Translations under genes and position numbers: made by a program
In this document: positions 1-7,065 of the stretch, in pieces
Layout of the letters: every line of letters starts with the position of its first letter
Position numbering within the stretch: position 1 is the first letter of the stretch
The notes under the pieces: generated by a model
What the model saw: the letters and a program-made list of their open reading frames with translations, nothing else
Told to the model about the DNA's origin: nothing
Databases searched by the model: none
NCBI RefSeq assembly: GCF_000381125.1
Contig: NZ_KB905941.1
Span: 1 to 64,000, forward strand
Direction: 5' to 3'
Origin: Caldimonas manganoxidans ATCC BAA-369
GTDB lineage: Bacteria > Pseudomonadota > Gammaproteobacteria > Burkholderiales > Burkholderiaceae_C
Length of the DNA: 64,000 bases

Positions 1-415
1 GCTTCTGCGCAGGCGTCAGGTGCGCAAGCTCGATCACCGGCACCTCGGCGAGCCCCAGCTTGCGTGCGGCCAGCAGCCGGCCGTGACCGGCGATCACACC
101 GTGCTCGCCATCGACCAGGATCGGGTTGGTCCAGCCGAACTCGGCGATGCTGGCGGCGATGCGCGCGATCTGCTCGTCGCTGTGCGTGCGCGGATTGCGG
201 GCGTAGGGGATCAGCGTCTCGACCTTGCGGTACGTGACGGCGAGCGTGTCCAGAATCGGTGCCTCGGAAACGAAGAAGCCCGCCGACGGCGGACCGTGGG
301 CGGGCTGGGGGTGTCGGGGAGAAGGTCTCGGGCTGGAGGGCTGCAAACCGCAAACCCTGCAAACCTCGGTTTGCACCCTGACGCTATCGAAGCGCCGCGC
401 TCGCGCCCCCCGCAT
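1..415 (-). CDS. ParB/sulfiredoxin-fold domain protein, partial (possibly ParB-DNA methylase fusion)
   Basis: The frame is open from an ATG at 415 through the window edge, so the C-terminus is missing. The readable part contains a ParB-like nuclease-fold core: VETLIPYARNPRTHSDEQI, then IAEFGWTNPILVDG, then VIAGHGRLLAARKLG and VPVIEL. In phages this domain often precedes a site-specific DNA methyltransferase, which is the likeliest identity, but that part is not visible. About 55 residues before the core are proline- and arginine-rich and include two cysteines (CRVCG). This part may be untranslated, and a start nearer position 240 would need a non-ATG codon. It is the last visible gene of the leftward operon. 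Confidence 0.65.
   Translation of the reverse strand, partial: MRGARARRFDSVRVQTEVCRVCGLQPSSPRPSPRHPQPAHGPPSAGFFVSEAPILDTLAVTYRKVETLIPYARNPRTHSDEQIARIAASIAEFGWTNPILVDGEHGVIAGHGRLLAARKLGLAEVPVIELAHLTPAQK
343..374. repeat. Three direct GCAAACC repeats plus one inverted copy
   Basis: GCAAACC occurs at 343-349, 350-356 and 359-365, and its complement GGTTTGC at 368-374. The run lies in the proline-rich, poorly conserved N-terminal part of the ParB-domain reading frame, or just upstream of the gene if translation starts later. The arrangement resembles an iteron or operator cluster. No function can be assigned from sequence. Confidence 0.5.
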
Positions 416-418
416 GGC

Positions 419-616
419 TCAGTGCCCAGGAAGGACCCGTGGATGGCCGGGCGGCTTCCTCGACCGTCGCCGCTGTCCAGAAGTTAGCGGGAATACTACC
501 CCTGATCGACCTGCTTTGTTGCACTTGGCGGCGCGCACCATTTTGCATCTAACCCAAAACCACGAGCCGATGCGGCACGCATTCATCGGCGTTGTGAAAT
601 GCTTTGGACTTCTCAC
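419..616 (-). CDS. Possible small ORF between DUF6362-like and ParB genes
   Basis: A 65-codon frame starts with GTG at 616, overlapping the stop of the upstream gene as GTGA, and stops four bases before the ATG used for the ParB-domain frame. The spacing would suit an operon. However, the predicted product has no recognisable motif, an odd composition (several Cys, Arg and Pro) and no clear ribosome binding site. It may equally be an untranslated gap. Confidence 0.2.
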   Translation of the reverse strand: MRSPKHFTTPMNACRIGSWFWVRCKMVRAAKCNKAGRSGVVFPLTSGQRRRSRKPPGHPRVLPGH

Positions 617-996
617 CTATCGCCCGTGGCATTCAGCCGATCGACCACCACCCCCAGCGCCCGCTGCCACCGCCGCCAGGCCGTGGTGCGGTCGCAGCCA
701 AAGCGCGCGCAGACGTCGCGCCAGCGGTGGCGCTCGGCGCGCATCCACACGAGGTGACGCTCCTCCTCCTGCAGCCACTGCACCCAACGCATGGCCTCGA
801 GCATGCGCTCGATGGCCTCTGGCGCGGGCGGGAAGCGCCGGATCGGGGCCTCCGCCCCAAGCGTCTCCCAGGGCATGCGCCGAATCGCCGGCCAGGTGTT
901 GAAGTAGCCCTGCACCCGAACGGGTGGCAGGCGGTGCGCGGTGATGGCCGCCTCCCGGAAGCGCTCGGCCACCTGCTCGATGGTCCACTCAGCCAT
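613..996 (-). CDS. DUF6362-like phage protein
   Basis: The 127-residue product begins MAEWTIEQVAERFREAA. Its C-terminal half (RDVCARFGCDRTTAWRRWQRALG) looks like a helix-turn-helix. The layout matches small phage and prophage proteins annotated as DUF6362; I identify it by recall, not by search. The ATG at 996 is preceded by GGGAGG and overlaps the end of the upstream 73-residue gene by eight bases, which favours it over the longer frame starting at 1017. It probably binds DNA, possibly at the end of the replication gene block. Function is unproven. Confidence 0.6.
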   Translation of the reverse strand: MAEWTIEQVAERFREAAITAHRLPPVRVQGYFNTWPAIRRMPWETLGAEAPIRRFPPAPEAIERMLEAMRWVQWLQEEERHLVWMRAERHRWRDVCARFGCDRTTAWRRWQRALGVVVDRLNATGDR

Positions 997-1210
997 GGCG
1001 CGCCTCCCGGGTTTCATTGCGTGATCCGTACAGCCGCTCGCCGATGCGGCGGATCAGCTCGCGCTCTGCCCAGTCGAGCCGTTCATCGTCCAGCCCGACG
1101 ACGAGCACGCGCAGCTCGCGCCAGCCCTGGCGCTTGACGGCTTCCACGTCCATCGGCTCGGGCTGCAGGCGTGCCAGCGGGCCACGGTAGCGAGGGGTTG
1201 GGATGTGCAT
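989..1210 (-). CDS. Small phage protein of unknown function
   Basis: A 73-residue, highly charged protein (MHIPTPRYRG to the C-terminus TREARHG) is preceded by a strong AGGAGGT site seven bases before the ATG. It starts two bases before the end of the RuvC-like gene and runs into the DUF6362-like gene, so the three are translationally coupled. The middle, with VVGLDDERLDWAERELIRRIGERL, is predicted helical. No family was recognised. Confidence 0.6.
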   Translation of the reverse strand: MHIPTPRYRGPLARLQPEPMDVEAVKRQGWRELRVLVVGLDDERLDWAERELIRRIGERLYGSRNETREARHG

Positions 1211-1211
1211 C

Positions 1212-1688
1212 TCAGACCTCCTGCACCGCGTCGTGGCGGTCGATGGCCCAATGCAGCAAGGCCAGCGCATCGGCCTCGTTGTCGTCGGCGGGGGTATGAC
1301 CGCGGGCGCGGGCGGCGGCCAGCATCGCGTCTTTGCGGGCATTGCCACGGCCTGTGGCGTGCTTCTTGATCGTGCCCACTGGCACGCCCTGGTAGGGGAT
1401 GCCGTGGTGCTCGCACCAGGCCGTGAGCGTGGCGAGGAACCCGCCGTAGGCGTGCGCGGCGTCGGTCGAAACGTGGCGGCGCACCTCCTCGAAGTACAAA
1501 AACTGAATTTCAGAAACCGATTGCTGAATTTCAGCAATCCAGCGGCGGAAGCGCAGGAAGCGCATGCCGCCGCCTTCGAAGCGCTGTGGGCGGAAGCAGA
1601 CGGCGCCGCTGGTGATGTGGCCGGAGCCGTCGCGCAGCGCCCAGCCGGTGGTGGTGCCCAGGTCCAGGGCCAGGATCGTGGAGATCAT
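1212..1688 (-). CDS. RuvC-like Holliday junction resolvase (phage type)
   Basis: The 158-residue protein opens with the RNase H-fold strand ILALDLGTTTGWAL, whose first acidic residue is the usual metal ligand. It has an internal acidic strand (FLYFEEVRRHVSTDAAHAYGG) and ends with the DDNEADALALLHWA motif that supplies the last catalytic aspartates. This is the pattern of phage RuvC-type resolvases, which cut branched DNA during replication and packaging. The start at 1688 has an AAAGGA site. It follows the primase-helicase gene after a 129-base gap containing a large inverted repeat. Confidence 0.85.
   Translation of the reverse strand: MISTILALDLGTTTGWALRDGSGHITSGAVCFRPQRFEGGGMRFLRFRRWIAEIQQSVSEIQFLYFEEVRRHVSTDAAHAYGGFLATLTAWCEHHGIPYQGVPVGTIKKHATGRGNARKDAMLAAARARGHTPADDNEADALALLHWAIDRHDAVQEV
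1503..1537. repeat. Two copies of the palindrome CTGAATTTCAG inside the resolvase gene
   Basis: CTGAATTTCAG is at 1503-1513. The second copy sits within the longer palindrome TTGCTGAATTTCAGCAA at 1521-1537. The two centres are 21 bases apart, about two helical turns. They encode repeated Glu-Ile-Gln residues, so a coding origin is possible. Confidence 0.5.
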
Positions 1689-1712
1689 CGGTTCATCCTT
1701 TCATCGGTGTCC

Positions 1713-1808
1713 GGTGACCGAAGGTGGCCGACGTGCCGTTAATTGGCTCTCACCTGCGCGCGCGCACGTGTAGAGGAATTACCGGCAAGCCAGTCACCTT
1801 CGGTCACC
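1713..1808. repeat. Perfect 14-bp inverted repeat flanking the primase-ruvC gap
   Basis: GGTGACCGAAGGTG at 1713-1726 is matched by its exact complement CACCTTCGGTCACC at 1795-1808, with 68 bases between. Both arms lie between the primase-helicase stop (1818) and the resolvase start (1688). In the leftward transcript they could pair into a long stem, or each arm could be a protein-binding site. There is no T-run after either arm, so it is not a classic terminator. Confidence 0.6.
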
Positions 1809-1817
1809 CTTGGGGCT

Positions 1818-4088
1818 TTAGTCGTCGCGGTATGGGAGCCGTGCGCCGTAGTCCTTCGGCTTGAGGGACAGTCCCGCCAGCCCCTTGGTGCCCCCGTGCA
1901 GCCGCGTGCGTTCGAAGCCGCGGTTGGCCAGTTGCTGTGCGAGCCAGCGGCTCGTGCCGACGTACTCGCCCCTGCGGCCGGCCCACTCTTGCCAGCGCTG
2001 GAACACGTCGGCCACGGCCACGCGGGCCTGCGGGTGGCGCTGCGCCTCCTCGTCAAGGAAGTCGCCGATCGCGTCCTCCTCCTCGAAATACTCGGCGGTG
2101 GCCGACATCACGCTGGCCGGGGGCTGTAACCCTTCGCGCTGCCAGGTCAGACACCCCTCGACCGCCCAGGCCATGATGCCGTCGCGCTCGGCCTGGAGCT
2201 TTTCGGTGAGCCGGCCATCGCGCTTGTCGGGCGGAATCGTCACCGTGAACGGGATCAGGTGCAGCCGCCGCTTCATCGCCTCGTCGATGTTGCGGATCGC
2301 AGGTTTGTGGTTGCCGACGATGACGGGCTTGAACTGGGGCGTGTAGGTGAAGAAGTCTTTGTGCATGAAGCGCGCGGCGATGCGGTCTCCGCCGGTGATG
2401 GCCTTGACCTTGGATTCGGCCCAGCGCCTCCCCTGCTCGGTCTCGATGGCGGAGACGAAGCGCGCCCCGCGCAGGCCCGCGAGGTCCGTGGGATGGCGCT
2501 CATGGCGTGTCTCGACGAACGTCTCCATCGAGGCGGTGGCCGCGTAGTCGCCCAGGATCGTGGCCAGGGTGTTGACGAACACGCTCTTGCCGTTGGCGCC
2601 GGTGCCGTAGAGGAAGAACAGCGCATGCGCCGCCGTCGAGCCGGTGAGGCAGTAGCCGACCATGCGTTGCAGATACGCTTGGAGTTCGGCGTCGCCGCCG
2701 GTCACGTCGGCCAAGAAGGCCCGCCAACGCGGACAGTCGCCGCGTGGCGTGGCGGTGGCGAGCTTGGTCATCCGATCGGCGCGCGCGTGCGGGCGCAGCC
2801 GCCCAGTGCGCAGATCGACCACGCCGCCCGGGGTGTTGAGCAGCCAGGGATCGGCATCCCACTCGTCGGCCGTGGAGGCATGCCGCCGGTCGGTGCGCGC
2901 CAGCCGCTCCACGCCGCCCACCGTGCTGCTCGCGGCGAGCTTGGCCGCGAGCCGATGCGAGTCGGCCTTGAGCGCGGCCTCGCGGCAGATCGCGCGGATG
3001 AGGTGGTGCACCAGCAGCGTCTCGTCCACCTGCCAGCGCCGGCCGTCCCACACCAGCCACTTGCCCCAGGCTGAGCAGTAGCGCCAGTCCTCGGCGTAAC
3101 GGGCGGTGAAGGTGAGCGCCAGGGCGTCGTCGGTGGCCCAGACGGAGGGCTCTTGTGTGGACTGTCCGCTGGCGGGCTTGATGCTCATCCGTGGGCCCGC
3201 GGCGATGAAGGCGGCGACGTCGAAGCCTTCGGCCGCGGCGTCGGCCACATCCCACCCTAGGGGCTTGTCGTCGGGCGGCAGCAGCACGTCGCAGGTGGCG
3301 GCGCCGGCGGCGAGTGCGGCCTGCGCGGCGGCCATCGCATAGTCCCAGCCCGGCTTGTCGCGGTCGGGCCAGATCAGCACGGCCTTGTCTTTGAGCGGTG
3401 ACCAGTCGGTTTTCTCGACCGGGGCGTTGGCACCGTTCATCGCCGTGGTGGCAGTGATGCCGGCGTCGATCAAGGCTTGGGCACACTTCTCGCCTTCGAC
3501 GAGCACGACCTCAGTGGCATTCTTGATGCCTGGCTGGTTGTAGAGCGGGCGCGGCTCGGGCGGGGCCATCCTGCGGCGGCGCGCGTCCCAGGGACGGAAC
3601 TCCTTCTTGCGCCCGGGTGGGTCGTAGCGGTAGACGACGGCAATGAGCCGCCCGTCGGCATCGAGGTAGTCCCACTTGGCGGTGGCGGGGCCCAGATCGT
3701 CGGTCGGGATTTCCTTCTTGCGGCGCTTGCGCGCCGCTGCGGTGGGGACGCGGCCGACGAGGTCTTCGGCCAGATCGAGGATGCGGGCAAAGTCGCGCTC
3801 GGCATCGAGGCCGTGGTGGGCGGCGATGAGGTCGAAGACGTCTCCGCCCTCGCCGGTGGCGCGGTCGGTCCACAGGCCCGCCTTCTCGCCTGCGAGCACC
3901 ACTTCCAGGCTGTCGCCGGGGCTGCCCAGCACGTCGCCGATGAGGAACTTGCCGCGGCGGGTCCGACCGGCGGGCAACAGGGTGAACAGCAGCGGTTCGA
4001 GGCCGGCCAACAAGGCCGCACGGATCTGATCGCGCTCGGCATCGCGGTTGCGCTGCAGCACGGCAGTAGGGTCGTTGAAGTCGATCAT
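1818..4088 (-). CDS. Phage primase-helicase (Toprim plus superfamily 3 / P4-type helicase)
   Basis: This 756-residue replication protein combines primase and helicase signatures. Around residues 190-205 lies the Toprim glutamate motif VVLVEGEKCAQAL, and near 240 the Toprim acidic motif WPDRDKPGWDYA. Near 495 is the SF3 Walker A motif LYGTGANGKSVFVN, followed by the helicase strand FKPVIVGNHKPAI and a C-terminal winged-helix-like region. No zinc-finger cysteines precede the Toprim part. It should prime and unwind the element's DNA. The ATG at 4088 overlaps the upstream stop as ATGA and has a GAGGGGAG site; the longer frame to 4157 has neither. Confidence 0.9.
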   Translation of the reverse strand: MIDFNDPTAVLQRNRDAERDQIRAALLAGLEPLLFTLLPAGRTRRGKFLIGDVLGSPGDSLEVVLAGEKAGLWTDRATGEGGDVFDLIAAHHGLDAERDFARILDLAEDLVGRVPTAAARKRRKKEIPTDDLGPATAKWDYLDADGRLIAVVYRYDPPGRKKEFRPWDARRRRMAPPEPRPLYNQPGIKNATEVVLVEGEKCAQALIDAGITATTAMNGANAPVEKTDWSPLKDKAVLIWPDRDKPGWDYAMAAAQAALAAGAATCDVLLPPDDKPLGWDVADAAAEGFDVAAFIAAGPRMSIKPASGQSTQEPSVWATDDALALTFTARYAEDWRYCSAWGKWLVWDGRRWQVDETLLVHHLIRAICREAALKADSHRLAAKLAASSTVGGVERLARTDRRHASTADEWDADPWLLNTPGGVVDLRTGRLRPHARADRMTKLATATPRGDCPRWRAFLADVTGGDAELQAYLQRMVGYCLTGSTAAHALFFLYGTGANGKSVFVNTLATILGDYAATASMETFVETRHERHPTDLAGLRGARFVSAIETEQGRRWAESKVKAITGGDRIAARFMHKDFFTYTPQFKPVIVGNHKPAIRNIDEAMKRRLHLIPFTVTIPPDKRDGRLTEKLQAERDGIMAWAVEGCLTWQREGLQPPASVMSATAEYFEEEDAIGDFLDEEAQRHPQARVAVADVFQRWQEWAGRRGEYVGTSRWLAQQLANRGFERTRLHGGTKGLAGLSLKPKDYGARLPYRDD

Positions 4089-4336
4089 TCGCTCCCCTCG
4101 ACTTCGTCCTTTTGTAGCGCATCCCGCTTGTGCGCAGCCGTGCTGCAGGCCGCCCAAGCCGACAGTTCAGACAGCCGGTAGCGAACGAGACCGCCCAGCA
4201 GGTAGTGCGGGATGCGGTAGCGGTTGCGCATCGCCGGATCGGCAAACCAGTAGTACGGCAGCCGCAGCGATGCGGCCGCTTGCTTGGCGTCGATCATCGG
4301 TTCGACGCCACCCGTGAATGGCGCGACCTGGCTCAT
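4085..4336 (-). CDS. Small HTH (AlpA-like) protein
   Basis: An 83-residue protein with a central region (AKQAAASLRLPYYWF, then YRIPHYLLGGLVRYRLSEL) that reads like the winged helix-turn-helix of excisionase/AlpA-type proteins. It is joined to both neighbours by ATGA overlaps, between the exonuclease and primase genes. It may recruit or regulate the replication proteins. The family assignment is by pattern only. Confidence 0.55.
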   Translation of the reverse strand: MSQVAPFTGGVEPMIDAKQAAASLRLPYYWFADPAMRNRYRIPHYLLGGLVRYRLSELSAWAACSTAAHKRDALQKDEVEGSE

Positions 4337-5076
4337 GCAGCCCTCCAACACCGGTCCTGCCAGGGGCACATCCGGCATTCGACGTGGGTGGGATCGGCGA
4401 AGCCGCGCTGCAGCAGTTCGCCGGCGTCGGTGGCCGAGATCACTTTGACGGCGCGATCCGACATGCGCTGCGCAAGCCCAGCGTCGAACGGGACCCGCTC
4501 GGCGTAGAGCTCCATCGTGTCGGCGTTGACCGCGGTGAACAGCGCCGGGTGCTCGTGCAGGCCAAGGTAGGCCTGGTAGACGGCCACCTGCGCGGCGTAG
4601 ATGGGCTTGGCCGCGGCCAGGCGGTGCTTTTCGAGCTCCCGCCAGGACTTGGCGCTCAAGGCTTTGTTCTCCCACAGCGCGGGATAGCCAAAACCTGGGC
4701 CCAGATCCGGTCCGGCAACGAGGATTCCGTCGACATGCCCCTGCAGCCGCCCGTCCAGCGCCGAGAAGCCAAAGGGCTTGCCCGCGTCGTCGCGCGTGCG
4801 CAGATCGAAGCCCGCGGCGCGCAGCCAGGCGGCCATGCAGTCCTCCATCACATGGCCGCGCTCGAAGATGCGCAGCAGGCGGCCGTCGGTCTCGCGGCCC
4901 GGATCGACCGGCGCGTCCGCGAACTCGTACTGAAGTTGCCGCTCGCAAGCCGCCCCCAGGCGCGAAGCGCCCAGGTAGGTGCGGCGCGGCTGCGCCGAGC
5001 GGGCTTGCTGCAGCCCGGCGTCGATCAGCGCCGTGATCTGGCCCGAGAAGCTCTTGCAGGCGTTGAAGTCCATCAT
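4333..5076 (-). CDS. Cas4-like PD-(D/E)XK exonuclease with iron-sulfur cysteine pattern
   Basis: A 247-residue nuclease. Motifs in order: GASRLGAACERQL (Cys44), ERGHVMED (His of the RecB-like fold), LQGHVDGIL (metal-binding Asp), ALWENKAL (E-x-K) and the C-terminal cluster CRMCPWQDRC (Cys234, 237, 243). One N-terminal Cys plus C-x2-C-x5-C at the C-terminus is the 4Fe-4S arrangement of Cas4 and AddB nucleases. With the adjacent AAA ATPase and DUF669-like protein it probably forms the phage recombination module, resecting DNA ends. The ATG at 5076 overlaps the upstream stop and has GGAGG upstream. Confidence 0.85.
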   Translation of the reverse strand: MMDFNACKSFSGQITALIDAGLQQARSAQPRRTYLGASRLGAACERQLQYEFADAPVDPGRETDGRLLRIFERGHVMEDCMAAWLRAAGFDLRTRDDAGKPFGFSALDGRLQGHVDGILVAGPDLGPGFGYPALWENKALSAKSWRELEKHRLAAAKPIYAAQVAVYQAYLGLHEHPALFTAVNADTMELYAERVPFDAGLAQRMSDRAVKVISATDAGELLQRGFADPTHVECRMCPWQDRCWRAA

Positions 5077-5576
5077 CGCCGCGCCTCCTTCCGTGGCGCT
5101 TTGGAGGTCGACTCCGGCTCCTCCCACGGCAGGTCGTCTTCCAGATCCGCGAAGGGATCGGACACGGGGTCTTTGAGCCCGCGCACCGGCGGGTACTTGC
5201 TCGCCTCGTGGTGCGCAACCATCGCCTCGGTGTAGCCGGTGACGATGGCGTCGATGACCTCGAGCGCCTCGGCCTCGGAATACGCGCCGAGGGGCTTGTC
5301 GAAGCCGATGGCCTCGGCGGCCGCGCCGAAGGCCTTGAGGCACTTTCGCATCGCGGCCCGTTCGACGTCAGACGGATCGATCATCGCGACCTCCCGCTTG
5401 TCGATGCGGCCTTCCTGCACCCGCAGCCAATGGCCGTAGAGCGCGTGAAACGCACCCTGGCAGCGCCGCGAGCAAAACACCCAGTCGATCGGATAGCGCC
5501 GGGCGTCGCCCACCGGATGGCGAAGGTCCGCGTGGCCGTAGCCACGCGCCTGTCGTTTGCAGACCCAGCATTTCAC
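5073..5576 (-). CDS. DUF6511-like zinc-ribbon phage protein
   Basis: The 167-residue protein starts with MKCWVCKRQARGYGHAD and continues with DWVFCSRRCQGAFHALYG, giving a CxxC...CxxxC zinc-binding site. The rest (IDPSDVERAAMRKCL, then AIVTGYTEAMVAHHE) is helical and matches, by recall, the DUF6511 family found in phage replication operons. The GTG start overlaps the P63C stop as GTGA, and the end overlaps the exonuclease start. Function is unknown; the zinc ribbon suggests nucleic-acid or protein binding. Confidence 0.65.
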   Translation of the reverse strand: MKCWVCKRQARGYGHADLRHPVGDARRYPIDWVFCSRRCQGAFHALYGHWLRVQEGRIDKREVAMIDPSDVERAAMRKCLKAFGAAAEAIGFDKPLGAYSEAEALEVIDAIVTGYTEAMVAHHEASKYPPVRGLKDPVSDPFADLEDDLPWEEPESTSKAPRKEARR

Positions 5577-6430
5577 ACCCCCTCCTCGAGCTCATCGAGC
5601 AGCAGGCCCAACTGCAGGGCAGCGCCAGCAAAGGCGGCCTCGCAGCGGCGCTTGAAGTCGGGATAGCTCATCGAGCTGCGCGCAATCGCCGTAACCGCGT
5701 GAATCTGCGATTCCAAATGCGCGAGTCCCTGATCGGACAGCCACTGGTGGTGCTTCTGCGAGATGCCCTTGCGATTGCGGATCTCATCCAGCAGCTCCTT
5801 TGGCAGCACCGGCCCATAGACCCAGCGCAGCGTGATCTGGCCAACGACGTGCGGTGGGTTCTGGTCGTGGCCCTGGTACTTCCAGCCGAACAACCGATAG
5901 ATGGCGCGGTAGTAGTCCGGGTGGAAGCGGCGCTCCCACGATGCGCAGGACTGGCGCAGCAACTTGGAGATCAGCTCCTGCAGCGCGTGCGGCGCACGGT
6001 GGTGCTGGTAGCCCGTGGCCTCGTCGATGAGAGCGACTTCGCCGGTGGTGGCCAGCGCCGAGAGAATCTTTCGGCAGTTGGGGACGATGTGCTGCCGCTT
6101 GGCATGCAAACGCCCCTGCAGCGCTGCTTCGATGATGCCGAGCGCGACATCGCTCAGGATGCCAGCCGGGAAGAACGTGCCGATCTGGCCGGACGGCAAG
6201 CGCACCTTTGCGTACCCTTTTTTCTCGAATACTGACAATGAGTTAGCGGCGAATTCACGGATCAAGGAACCGATTTGCGTACCCGGGCTTTTGTCCCGCA
6301 GACCCAAGGCGCGAGCCAGTTGGCGCTGGACATAGCCGCGCTCGCCGGTGGTTAGCACGACCGCCTCGCAGTCGAGATCGCCAAAACGCACGACGCCGTA
6401 GTGGCTGGCCGTGAGCATGGATGCGTTCAT
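5573..6430 (-). CDS. P63C-domain phage protein
   Basis: This 285-residue protein carries the P63C domain in its C-terminal half: ALIDEATGYQHHRA, LQELISKLL, YRAIYRLFGWKYQG, then QHHQWLSDQGLAHLESQI-like text with KHHQWL and HLESQIHAVTAI. The N-terminal half (VVLTTGERGYVQRQLARALG) resembles the nearby part of phage antirepressor-like P63C proteins. Role unknown. The ATG at 6430 is preceded by GGGAGG. The five extra residues of the longer frame have no ribosome binding site. Confidence 0.75.
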   Translation of the reverse strand: MNASMLTASHYGVVRFGDLDCEAVVLTTGERGYVQRQLARALGLRDKSPGTQIGSLIREFAANSLSVFEKKGYAKVRLPSGQIGTFFPAGILSDVALGIIEAALQGRLHAKRQHIVPNCRKILSALATTGEVALIDEATGYQHHRAPHALQELISKLLRQSCASWERRFHPDYYRAIYRLFGWKYQGHDQNPPHVVGQITLRWVYGPVLPKELLDEIRNRKGISQKHHQWLSDQGLAHLESQIHAVTAIARSSMSYPDFKRRCEAAFAGAALQLGLLLDELEEGV

Positions 6431-6441
6431 AACGGCCTCCC

Positions 6442-7062
6442 TCACTGTGCCCAGGACGGTTTGCCCGTCACGGGTGCGCGTTGCCCCGCCGATTGGTAGG
6501 CGGGCACTGCCTGCGCCGGACTGCCAGAGGTACCGCCGCCTGGATTGCCCTTGGGGGCTACGCCCATGTGCCGCGTGTAGTCCGGGTGGTCGGGCTCGAC
6601 GGCGCTCTTGACAACGTTCTTCAGTTCCCCGCGGCCGTCCTTCTCGATGTCGATGCGGGCGAGGAACTCGATACCGTCGAGCTCATGGAAGCCCTGGATG
6701 CGCCGTGCAGCCACCGCCTGCGGCCCGTTGTCCTGGGGATGGACGTGGCGGGCGCTGTTGAGCACGGCGCGGATGAAGCTGCGGCCCATCTGGCCCCAGG
6801 CCGGCCCCTTCGGGGAATGCAGGCCGATGTTGCTCCAGAGCTTGCGGCGGGCGTACTCGCCCTCCAGCACCACGAACTCGGCCGCCAGATACACCGAGCC
6901 GGTCTCGAAGCTCTGCGTGGCCCAGCCGCCCGTCCAGCCCTGCGCCGGGTCGTCGTAGCCCCCGGGCTTGAGGGTCATGCGCACATGGGCGAGCGTGCCC
7001 TTGGGGATGAGGTCGTAGCTTTGCTGCTGCTGCGCGTCGTTGAAATCGGTCCAGGTGGTCAT
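6442..7062 (-). CDS. DUF669-like phage protein, possible single-strand DNA-binding partner
   Basis: A 206-residue protein beginning MTTWTDFNDAQQQQSYDLIP, with a beta-rich core (KGTLAHVRMTLKPGG, then VYLAAEFVVLEGEYARRKLWSNIGL) and a disordered Gly/Pro/Gln-rich tail. This is the usual make-up of DUF669-type proteins, which sit next to an AAA_24 ATPase in phage recombination modules, and the ATPase is indeed the next gene upstream, three bases away. A role as single-strand DNA-binding or annealing partner is inferred from context. Confidence 0.65.
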   Translation of the reverse strand: MTTWTDFNDAQQQQSYDLIPKGTLAHVRMTLKPGGYDDPAQGWTGGWATQSFETGSVYLAAEFVVLEGEYARRKLWSNIGLHSPKGPAWGQMGRSFIRAVLNSARHVHPQDNGPQAVAARRIQGFHELDGIEFLARIDIEKDGRGELKNVVKSAVEPDHPDYTRHMGVAPKGNPGGGTSGSPAQAVPAYQSAGQRAPVTGKPSWAQ

Positions 7063-7065
7063 GGA

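Noticed and set aside
4333-5076. Cas4 of a CRISPR system
   Set aside because: The cysteine and nuclease pattern fits Cas4, but there is no array or other cas gene, and the neighbours are phage recombination genes.
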